NCBI GenBank assembly: GCA_910580045.1
Contig: CAJTXF010000097.1
Location: 1 to 7,606 of the forward strand
DNA: 7,606 nucleotides
Reading direction: 5' to 3'
DNA from: an uncultured Eubacteriales bacterium
Lineage (GTDB): Bacteria; Bacillota; Clostridia; Oscillospirales; Acutalibacteraceae
A model generated the notes under the pieces. That model was not told the DNA's origin and ran no database searches. It saw only the letters and a list, made by a program, of their open reading frames with translations. The translations under genes were made by a program, and so were the position numbers. Shown here one piece after another: positions 1 through 5,843 of the stretch; the stretch's first letter is position 1; the number at the start of each line of letters is the position of its first letter.

Positions 1-70
1 CATAGCCAAGTGGTAAGGCAAAGGTCTGCAAAACCTTCATTCCCCGGTTCAAATCCGGGTGTCACCTCCA
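1..70 (+). tRNA. tRNA-Cys (anticodon GCA), 5' end cut by the window
   Basis: This is a tRNA gene missing about its first five bases. The D-arm stem GCC (5-7) pairs with GGC (17-19). The anticodon stem AAGGT (21-25) pairs with ACCTT (33-37) around a seven-base loop carrying GCA at 28-30. The T-arm stem CCCGG (43-47) pairs with CCGGG (55-59) around TTCAAAT. The 3' acceptor strand TGTCACC (60-66) predicts a 5' strand GGTGACA, of which only the last two bases are present. The discriminator base is T67, the known cysteine identity base, and CCA is encoded at 68-70. It decodes UGC/UGU. Other tRNA genes may lie just outside the window. Confidence 0.97.
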
Positions 71-74
71 ATCC

Positions 75-106
75 GCGCTGTGGTTCGCCACGGCGCTTAT
101 TTTTTT
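75..106 (+). terminator. Rho-independent terminator of the tRNA-Cys transcript
   Basis: A nine-pair stem, 75-83 with 88-96, closes a TTCG tetraloop; one pair is a G-U wobble (T79/G92). It is followed by a T-rich tract at 97-106 with a single A. This is a textbook intrinsic terminator five bases after the tRNA CCA end. The ribosome site of the next gene starts at 108, so any transcript coming from the tRNA must read through this hairpin to express the genes behind it. Confidence 0.92.
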
Positions 107-123
107 CGGAGGAGAGTGCAACG

Positions 124-654
124 ATGCGCATACAAACGGAACGGCTGACTTTGCGGGAAATGACAGAGGAGGATTTTGGCTCTCTCTTTCAAATCTTTTC
201 TGACCCGGAGACCATGCGGCATTATCCCAAGCCCTTTGATGAGGAAAAAGTTCGCGATTGGATAGCCTGGAACCGGGAGAATTACCGCGTTTTTGGCTTT
301 GGTCTTTGGGCAGTGACCTTGAAGGAAACCGGCGAACTCATTGGGGACTGCGGCATTACCATGCAGAATATCGGCGGCAGGATGAAGCCAGAGATTGGTT
401 ACCACATCCGCAAAGACCAGCAGCGCAAGGGTTACGCCAAAGAGGCCGCCCGGGCCTGCCGGGACTGGGCTTTTGAGAACACCTCTTTCAACATGCTTTT
501 TTCTTACATGAAGTACACAAATGTAGGCTCCTACTCCACTGCGCTTGCTAATGGAATGTGCCTTATAGAGGAATTTGAGGACGAGGTTAACACTATCACA
601 AAGGTATACCAGATTACCCGAGAGGAGTGGGCCAACTTAAAAGGGGGAGAGTAA
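124..654 (+). CDS. GNAT N-acetyltransferase, RimJ/RimL-like
   Basis: A 176-residue protein of the GNAT fold, in the Acetyltransf_3 (RimJ/RimL-like) group that moves acetyl from acetyl-CoA to an amine. The opening TERLTLREMTEEDF is the typical first strand and helix of that group. The acetyl-CoA pyrophosphate loop is QRKGYAKEA at about residues 100-108, and NVGSYSTALANGM (133-145) corresponds to the usual N-x-x-S late helix. Length is normal and the protein is cytosolic. The start at 124 is chosen because GGAGGAG (108-114) lies nine bases upstream and the family N-terminus begins there; the frame is open further left only because it runs through the tRNA. It is the first gene of a four-gene + strand cluster, with one base before the next start. 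The substrate cannot be predicted: it could be a ribosomal protein N-terminus, another peptide or a small amine. Confidence 0.9.
   Translation: MRIQTERLTLREMTEEDFGSLFQIFSDPETMRHYPKPFDEEKVRDWIAWNRENYRVFGFGLWAVTLKETGELIGDCGITMQNIGGRMKPEIGYHIRKDQQRKGYAKEAARACRDWAFENTSFNMLFSYMKYTNVGSYSTALANGMCLIEEFEDEVNTITKVYQITREEWANLKGGE
643..649 (+). promoter_or_regulatory. Ribosome site supporting a TTG start
   Basis: GGGGGAG lies six bases before TTG at 656, inside the last codons of the GNAT gene. The nearest ATG in frame is at 695, inside the conserved first helix of the acetyltransferase family and without a comparable purine tract, so the TTG start is preferred. Confidence 0.7.
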
Positions 655-655
655 C

Positions 656-1435
656 TTGTACACAAAATTTTCCCTGCTGCAGGATATCAAAAACATGGGG
701 ATAAATCCTCAGGGCACCCTGCTAATCCACTCCTCCATGAAATCAATCGGCCTTGTAGAGGGGGGCGCTGACACGGTGCTGGACGCCTGGAGCGAGTATA
801 TGCGGGATGGACTGCTTATTTTTCCAACCCATACCTGGAAGCAGATTGGCAAAGAGACTATGACCTTTGACAGCCGAAGCCTGCCCTCCTGTGTAGGAAT
901 CCTGCCTGAGCTTTTCCGGCACCGCCCCGGGGTGCTCCGCTCTCTCCATCCGACCCACTCTGTGGCGGCTCTTGGCAACATGGCGAAAGATTATGTCAGC
1001 GGAGAGGAGACCCGGGTTACACCCTGCCCACGAGAGGGCTGCTGGGGTAAGCTGTTGGATTTGGATGCGGAGATTCTATTCTTGGGCTGTACCCTTCGCT
1101 CAAATACCTTCCTGCACGGGGTAGAGGAGTGGGAGGAAATCCCGGACCGTTTGGATGAAAAGACCCAGCATCTTACCATAATCAGCCCGGACGGCAAGGA
1201 GTATCACACGGACATGCACCGGCATAACTGTCTTGCTTGTGATGACGTGTCCGAGAACTATATCAAAATGGAGCCTGTATTTGCCAAGCGCTGTGTTGTC
1301 CGGTATGGACGTTTTGGCGATGCTAAGTGCGTGATTGGCAATGCCCGGCAGATGCGGGATGTTACTGTTGAAATGCTGAAGCATGAACCGCAGCTCTTTA
1401 CTACCTCTGAGCCTGTGCCAGAGGCCTGGTATTAA
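656..1435 (+). CDS. AAC(3)/YokD-family aminoglycoside N-acetyltransferase-like protein
   Basis: A 259-residue member of the Antibiotic_NAT family (AAC(3), YokD), which acetylates amino groups using acetyl-CoA; authentic AAC(3) enzymes act on N3 of 2-deoxystreptamine aminoglycosides. Visible signatures are the opening helix and LLIHSSMKSIG (22-32), DGLLIFPTHT (51-60), the RSLHPTHS stretch (95-102), a TPCPREGCWGKL segment (122-133), and the T-x-x-H-x-x-E signature with T151, H154 and E157. Length fits the family. The start is TTG with ribosome site GGGGGAG at 643-649. The gene follows the GNAT gene by one base and is probably co-translated. Eight cysteines, plus clustered H184, H188, H190, C192 and C195, are a possible oddity. 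Many chromosomal relatives confer no resistance, so the family call is firm but aminoglycoside activity is not established. Confidence 0.9.
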   Translation: MYTKFSLLQDIKNMGINPQGTLLIHSSMKSIGLVEGGADTVLDAWSEYMRDGLLIFPTHTWKQIGKETMTFDSRSLPSCVGILPELFRHRPGVLRSLHPTHSVAALGNMAKDYVSGEETRVTPCPREGCWGKLLDLDAEILFLGCTLRSNTFLHGVEEWEEIPDRLDEKTQHLTIISPDGKEYHTDMHRHNCLACDDVSENYIKMEPVFAKRCVVRYGRFGDAKCVIGNARQMRDVTVEMLKHEPQLFTTSEPVPEAWY

Positions 1436-1445
1436 GGAGGTTGGC

Positions 1446-2234
1446 ATGGATTGGGGAATCCCCACTTTGATTGAAGCGCCTGGACCGGAGGAATCGGCGG
1501 CGCTGTGCCGGGAACTGGGATTTCAGTTTGTAGAATTAAACATGAATCTTCCAGAATATCAGCAGTGGGATATTGCACAGCTCAAAGACATTGCAAACCG
1601 GTATGGAATTTATTATACGATTCATCTGGATGAAAGAATGGATTTAGGCGATTTCAACCCCCGCATTGCCCAAGCCTATCTACAGACCCTTCTGGATACA
1701 ATTGAGGCGGCAAAACAGCTGGAGATACCAATTCTGAATATGCACCTGCTGGAGGGAGTATATTTTACGCTGCCGGATAAAAAGCACTACCTGTACGACA
1801 GCCACTGGGAGCATTTTCTCCGGCAGCTCAGTTCGGCAATTGCCTGCTGTGAAGATGCGGCGGAGGGAAAGCTCAGCCTCTGTATAGAGAATACAGGCGT
1901 GTTTTCCCTTTCCTTCCTGCAGAAGGCGTTGCTGACGGTTCTCAAAAGTCCCTTCGTTGGGCTGACATATGATATTGGACATGACTACAGTGCGGGAGAA
2001 AAGGACAAGCCCTTTATCCTGGAGCATCAGGATTGGCTGCGGCACTTTCACATTCACGACGCACTGGGACGAAAAAATCATTTGCCGCTGGGGACAGGGG
2101 AGATAGAGCTTACTGGGTATATTGCTCTGGCCGAGAAAAATCACTGCCGCGCTGTACTGGAAGTAAAGACCGCACAGGCACTCCGTAACTCTGTAAAATG
2201 GCTGAGAGAGCACCAGCTATTTTACACGGAATAA
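1446..2234 (+). CDS. Sugar phosphate isomerase/epimerase-like TIM-barrel protein (AP2Ec/IolE-like fold)
   Basis: A 262-residue protein of the xylose-isomerase-like TIM-barrel superfamily, which includes sugar epimerases, IolE/IolI and endonuclease IV. The barrel strands carry the usual metal and substrate residues: E30 (FVEL), H60 (TIHLD), H100 (NMH), E148 (CIENTG), D176 and H179 (DIGHD), H202/H204 (HFHIHD), LGTGEI (215-220) and E239 (LEVK). By family analogy E148, D176, one of H202/H204 and E239 would hold a divalent metal. The ATG at 1446 is chosen because AAGGAGG (1434-1440), overlapping the previous stop codon, sits five bases upstream; that suggests translational coupling. Family members act on keto-sugars, inosose or hydroxypyruvate, among others. 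The substrate here is unknown. A nuclease role is less likely because the sequence reads as the isomerase branch. Confidence 0.86.
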   Translation: MDWGIPTLIEAPGPEESAALCRELGFQFVELNMNLPEYQQWDIAQLKDIANRYGIYYTIHLDERMDLGDFNPRIAQAYLQTLLDTIEAAKQLEIPILNMHLLEGVYFTLPDKKHYLYDSHWEHFLRQLSSAIACCEDAAEGKLSLCIENTGVFSLSFLQKALLTVLKSPFVGLTYDIGHDYSAGEKDKPFILEHQDWLRHFHIHDALGRKNHLPLGTGEIELTGYIALAEKNHCRAVLEVKTAQALRNSVKWLREHQLFYTE

Positions 2235-2240
2235 ACGCAT

Positions 2241-2247
2241 AGGAGAG
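2241..2247 (+). promoter_or_regulatory. Ribosome site deciding the start at 2257
   Basis: AGGAGAG ends directly against an ATG at 2248, leaving no spacer, but stands nine bases before the in-frame ATG at 2257. The second ATG is therefore the likely start. Confidence 0.72.
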
Positions 2248-2256
2248 ATGTCACAG

Positions 2257-2745
2257 ATGAAGATTACAAAAATCACCAGAGAAATCTGCCCTGCCGCCCG
2301 TTTTATCGGAAAGCGCTATCCCGTGGGAGGAGACGATTGGGGAGAGTTCTGGGCCAAGGGCTGGTTTGATGAGCTGGAAAAGCTCCCTGGCCTGTTGGAT
2401 ATCAACGACGCTGGCTATACCGAGGCCATTCGGGTGGTGGAAGGTGAACCCGAGCACTGGCTAGGCATGTTCTTCGCTACTGATACTATTGCCCCAGCTC
2501 ATTTTAACAGTGTGGATATGCAGCCCATGGAATATGCAGTCTGTTATCTGTATGGCAATCCAGATAACGGTGAACTTTTTAGCAGTGCCGCTCACGAGCT
2601 GTGCCTAGCCGCTCTCAAAGAGCAAGGGAGTTGCTGTAAGGAAGACGGATGGCGGTTCCAGCGCTGCAACTGCCCCCGGTTCACCACGCCGGACGAGCAG
2701 GGGAACGTAACATTGGACTATGGTATCTCTATCGAAGCAAAATGA
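2257..2745 (+). CDS. GyrI-like small-molecule-binding (effector-binding) domain protein, stand-alone
   Basis: A 162-residue protein resembling the GyrI-like/AraC effector-binding domain: an opening strand ending in ARFIGKRYP (14-22), a central WLGMFFATD strand (68-76), MEYAVCYLYG (91-100) and the closing TLDYGISIE strand (152-160), all typical of the duplicated SHS2-type fold. It has no helix-turn-helix domain, so it is not a complete AraC- or MerR-type regulator. Free-standing members bind small hydrophobic or cationic ligands or act as gyrase inhibitors or hydrolases. Cysteines 126, 127, 137 and 139 cluster near the C-terminus. The start at 2257 rests on the ribosome-site spacing. It follows the TIM-barrel gene by 22 bases and ends the cluster, two bases before the terminator stem. 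A drug- or metabolite-binding role beside two acetyltransferases is plausible but inferred. The family call itself is moderately sure. Confidence 0.7.
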   Translation: MKITKITREICPAARFIGKRYPVGGDDWGEFWAKGWFDELEKLPGLLDINDAGYTEAIRVVEGEPEHWLGMFFATDTIAPAHFNSVDMQPMEYAVCYLYGNPDNGELFSSAAHELCLAALKEQGSCCKEDGWRFQRCNCPRFTTPDEQGNVTLDYGISIEAK

Positions 2746-2746
2746 T

Positions 2747-2789
2747 AAAGGGCCTGGTGAGGGGGAAATTTCCCTGCACCAGGCTCTTT
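2747..2789. terminator. Bidirectional terminator between convergent operons
   Basis: A 13-base arm at 2747-2759 pairs with 2777-2789. On the + strand all pairs form with one G-U wobble (G2751/T2785); read on the - strand that position is a C-A mismatch. The stem extends inward through AGGG (2760-2763) with CCCT (2772-2775) around the AT-rich centre. The outer ends are A-rich on the left and T-rich on the right (TTTGTTTG, 2787-2794), so each strand has a U-rich exit, though neither U-tract is perfect. It starts one base after the TGA of the GyrI-like gene and lies ten bases beyond the metH stop, so it should end transcription from both sides. Confidence 0.88.
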
Positions 2790-2798
2790 GTTTGTCGC

Positions 2799-5183
2799 TT
2801 ATTCTGACAGGCTCTCCGCCAGCCTCATGGCATATCGCACAGAGGCCATGGCGTCCGGGCCATAGAAATCCGCGCCAATCATGTCCGCGTACTCCTGTGT
2901 CAGTACAGCGCCGCCTACCATAATCTTTACCCAAGGGGTCTCTCGACGCAGATGCTCAATGGTCTCCTTCATATTAGCCACTGTGGTGGTCATCAGTGCA
3001 CTTAGACCAACCAGCCCTGCGTTCTCTTTCTTTACTGCCTCAATTACTGTTTCAGGGGGCACATCCTTGCCCAAGTCAAAGACAGGAAAGCCGTAGTTCT
3101 CCAAAAGTACTTTTACAATATTCTTGCCGATGTCGTGCACATCGCCTTTTACAGTGGCAATAACAATTCGCAGGCGGCTCTGTTCAGAGCTCTGCTCTCC
3201 CATATGAGATTTTATCACTTCAAAAGCCGCCTTTGCCGCATCAGCGCTCATCAGAAGCTGGGGCAAAAACAGTGTTTTCTCCTCAAAGCACCGTCCTACC
3301 TGGTTCAGCGCAGGGACAATTTCTTGCTCAATTATCTCTAAGCCAGTCATAGTCTTCGCCGCCTCCGTCGCCGCATGGAAGGCTGCGTCCTTCATCCCTT
3401 TTTCTATCGCGCTCCGTAGGGAATATTCGGAGGAGACGGTAACCGCTGGAGGCGCTGCTGTCTGGGAATAGGCTGCAATATAACTCATGCAGTTCTCATC
3501 CCAGCCGGAAAGAGCGCAAAAGGAGCGGTAGGCCTGCATCATAGCCTGAGACAACGGGTTTAGAATCGCTGCGTTTAACCCATTCTGCAGAGCCATTAAG
3601 AAAAACGCAGCAGTCACGTTCTCCCGTTGAGGCAGCCCAAAGGACACATTTGATACCCCCAGGGAAGTATATACTCCCAGCTCTTTCCGAATGCGGGATA
3701 GGGCTTCTAAGGTAACAAGAGCCGCGTCCTGTCCAGCGCTGACAGCCATGGTAAGAGGATCAATCACAATATCGGCCTTGCAGATTCCATACTGGGCAGC
3801 AGTGTCAATGATTCGTTTTGCGGCATCAACCCGCCCCTGAACCGTTTCAGGGATGCCTTCCTCTGTGATAGTCAGCCCAATTACTACACCGCCATATTTT
3901 TTTACCAGAGGGAAGATGGCCTTCATAGAGCTTTGTTTGGCAGTAACAGAATTCACCAAAGGCTTTCCATTATAGAGCCGCATGGCTGCTGCCATTGTTG
4001 CTGGGTCTGAAGTGTCAATTTGCAGAGGAAGAGGGGAGAGGGACTGCAGTTCCGACACCACACTGCACATCATCTGCGTCTCGTCCACCTCAGGCAGCCC
4101 GACATTTACATCCAGAATATGGGCGCCTGCATCCTGCTGAGAGATTCCTTCGCCCAGAATATAGGACAAATCATTCTCGCGCAAAGCCTGCTTAAAGCGC
4201 GACTTGCCCGTGGGGTTGATTCTTTCACCAATGATAACCGGCGCTTTCCCCAGTTCTACAGCACGGCTTCCTGAGGCAATTACCGTGCTGCGCTGTTCTG
4301 GAAGGGGAAGACAGGGGATATCCTTACAGCGTGCAACAGTTTGCCGCAGATGCTCTGGTGTCGTGCCGCAGCAGCCTCCAACAGCCCACACGCCCTCCTG
4401 TACAATCTGGGCCATGTACTCTGCAAATTCTTTTGGACCTACATCATAGCAGGTCTGGCCATCCCTTTCTTTGGGAAGACCTGCATTAGGGTTGACAAGC
4501 AGGGGCAGCGTAGTATAGGCACGGAGTTCTCTTACCAGCCTAAGCATCTGTTTAGGGCCCAGTCCACAGTTCATGCCAATCATATCTGCACCCAGCCCCT
4601 CTAACGTGGCGGCCATTGTCTGTATATCACCGCCAGTCAGCAATTTGCCGTCTGCGTCAAAGGTCATGGTGATAAACACAGGAAGGGAGGCATTTTCCTT
4701 TGTAGCAAGCAGAGCTGCTTTGGCCTCATAGAGGTCATTCATCGTTTCAATCAAGATACAGTCCACCCCTGCAGAAACCCCGGCCTGAACAATCTGTGCA
4801 AAGGCTTCTACAGCGCTCTCAAAGGGCAAATCCCCCAAAGGCGCCAAGAGCTTGCCGCTGGGTCCTACGTCCAGCGCTACCATACCGTGCCCAGCATCTT
4901 TCACTGCCTGGTGCGCTAAAGAAACACCTGCACCAATCACGGAGGAGAGTTCCACACCATTTTCCCGGCACTTGAAAGGATTCGCGCCAAAAGTGTTGGC
5001 CAGAATAATATCCGCGCCAGCTTCTAAATACTCCTGATGGATATTCCGAATTTCGTCAGGATGTTCCAGATTCCAGAGCTCTGGTGCCTGACCAGGCAAA
5101 AGCCCTCTTTCCTGCAGAGCAGTGCCCATCGCGCCATCAAAAAATAGAATTTGTTTTCCGAGCTTTTCTAGTTTACTGTTCAT
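2799..5183 (-). CDS. metH: Cobalamin-dependent methionine synthase, lacking the reactivation domain
   Basis: A 794-residue cytosolic methyltransferase moving methyl from methyl-THF via cobalamin to homocysteine. The homocysteine domain (about 1-290) has FFDGAMGTALQERG and three expected zinc-binding cysteines, C206 (MNCG) and C271-C272 (GGCCGT). The pterin-binding barrel (about 315-560) opens with GERINPTG. A helical cobalamin cap spans about 585-665. The B12-binding Rossmann domain (about 671-794) carries D-x-H-x-x-G (D681, H683), S728 and VGGA/YGPDA. Unlike the roughly 1,200-residue E. coli MetH it stops there; the SAM-binding reactivation domain is the gene just upstream. The ATG at 5183 overlaps that gene's stop as ATGA, with AAAGGAG at 5195-5201. 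In-frame sequence to 5237 exists but lies inside the upstream gene. It is the last gene of the metF operon. The split form is known from Thermotoga and many Clostridia. Confidence 0.96.
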   Translation of the reverse strand: MNSKLEKLGKQILFFDGAMGTALQERGLLPGQAPELWNLEHPDEIRNIHQEYLEAGADIILANTFGANPFKCRENGVELSSVIGAGVSLAHQAVKDAGHGMVALDVGPSGKLLAPLGDLPFESAVEAFAQIVQAGVSAGVDCILIETMNDLYEAKAALLATKENASLPVFITMTFDADGKLLTGGDIQTMAATLEGLGADMIGMNCGLGPKQMLRLVRELRAYTTLPLLVNPNAGLPKERDGQTCYDVGPKEFAEYMAQIVQEGVWAVGGCCGTTPEHLRQTVARCKDIPCLPLPEQRSTVIASGSRAVELGKAPVIIGERINPTGKSRFKQALRENDLSYILGEGISQQDAGAHILDVNVGLPEVDETQMMCSVVSELQSLSPLPLQIDTSDPATMAAAMRLYNGKPLVNSVTAKQSSMKAIFPLVKKYGGVVIGLTITEEGIPETVQGRVDAAKRIIDTAAQYGICKADIVIDPLTMAVSAGQDAALVTLEALSRIRKELGVYTSLGVSNVSFGLPQRENVTAAFFLMALQNGLNAAILNPLSQAMMQAYRSFCALSGWDENCMSYIAAYSQTAAPPAVTVSSEYSLRSAIEKGMKDAAFHAATEAAKTMTGLEIIEQEIVPALNQVGRCFEEKTLFLPQLLMSADAAKAAFEVIKSHMGEQSSEQSRLRIVIATVKGDVHDIGKNIVKVLLENYGFPVFDLGKDVPPETVIEAVKKENAGLVGLSALMTTTVANMKETIEHLRRETPWVKIMVGGAVLTQEYADMIGADFYGPDAMASVRYAMRLAESLSE

Positions 5184-5830
5184 TCTATGGGTATCTCCTT
5201 TCGGAATGGACAATTCATGGCTGTACAAGTCATACATTTATTCACATGACAGAGGGAGGGGTCCGCAGACAATCCGATGACCGCTGTAATTGACTTAAAT
5301 GGTACCATAAGAAAGCTGTCTGTTAGAGAGACACCTATTTTTTTTGGAATCTCCAAAATATCAAACAGAATGCGCTGGCATTCCAGCTGAAAATCTCCAT
5401 ACCCTGGGCTATAACGAGGCCGAAGAAACAGGCCATGCTCTGCCCCGTATATTTCCAGTTCTTTCTGGGCCTGATTGGCGTAAAATTCGATATAGGTTCC
5501 TGCAACAGCCTGCACTACTGGAAGCATGGGGACATCTATCAAGCTATATCGCTTTACAAGTGAGTCGACCTCCGTGCCCAGCGTACAGGCAAAGAGAAAC
5601 CCCTCATTACATCCATGCAAATGCTTCGCTAAGTCTCGGCTGACAAGGACTCTGCTTGCCAGCTGCACACTGGCAGTATCCATATCCACTTGAAGGGAAA
5701 TACGTTTGTAGACATGTCTTGGGTGTGCTGCCTGGATGACTTCTGCCTCTGCCCGCTCAATCATTTCGTCCAAAACGCTGTTCCTGTCTGTAGCACCCAA
5801 ATAACGTAAAATTTCTGCCCTGTCCAACAC
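5180..5830 (-). CDS. MetH reactivation (SAM-binding) domain protein
   Basis: A 216-residue free-standing version of the methionine synthase activation domain. In full-length MetH this domain binds SAM and remethylates inactive cob(II)alamin with an electron from flavodoxin or a similar donor. The core motif RPRYSPGYGDF (137-147) corresponds to the R-x-x-x-G-Y SAM-binding loop, followed by KKIGVSLTDSFLMVPFKS (163-180), the typical tail of the domain. Beyond it is a C-x4-C-x2-C-x4-C cluster (C194, C199, C202, C207), absent from E. coli MetH as far as I recall, which could bind a metal or Fe-S cluster. The start is GTG at 5830, with GAGGTGA (5837-5843) six bases upstream overlapping the metF stop. 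The end overlaps the metH start by four bases (ATGA), so the two proteins are probably made in matched amounts and act as one enzyme. Confidence 0.92.
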   Translation of the reverse strand: MLDRAEILRYLGATDRNSVLDEMIERAEAEVIQAAHPRHVYKRISLQVDMDTASVQLASRVLVSRDLAKHLHGCNEGFLFACTLGTEVDSLVKRYSLIDVPMLPVVQAVAGTYIEFYANQAQKELEIYGAEHGLFLRPRYSPGYGDFQLECQRILFDILEIPKKIGVSLTDSFLMVPFKSITAVIGLSADPSLCHVNKCMTCTAMNCPFRKEIPIE

Positions 5831-5836
5831 CTTAAT

Positions 5837-5843
5837 TCACCTC
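5837..5843 (-). promoter_or_regulatory. Ribosome site overlapping the metF stop, deciding a GTG start
   Basis: On the - strand GAGGTGA covers the last arginine codon and the TGA stop of metF and lies six bases before GTG at 5830. No ATG is available nearby in that frame, so GTG is the likely start and initiation is probably coupled to termination of metF. Confidence 0.72.

Noticed and set aside
1..106. tRNA-Cys 3' end as an attachment site for an integrated element
   Set aside because: No integrase is present, and by eye I found no second copy of the TTCAAATCCGGG/TCACCTCCA segment in the window; tRNA proximity alone is not evidence of integration.
10..123. N-terminal extension of the GNAT reading frame through the tRNA and terminator
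   Set aside because: The frame is open by chance across the tRNA-Cys gene; the good ribosome site and the family N-terminus both place the start at 124.
1680..2213. 177-residue open frame on the - strand
   Set aside because: It is antisense to the TIM-barrel gene, has no ribosome site or recognisable motif, and its composition mirrors the real gene.
2605..2934. - strand open frame spanning the convergent junction
   Set aside because: It crosses the terminator and overlaps the 3' ends of two well-supported genes, with no family resemblance.
5184..5237. Longer metH start at 5237
   Set aside because: The extra 18 residues lie in the end of the reactivation gene and do not resemble the family; the ATG at 5183 has an AAAGGAG site and the classical ATGA overlap.
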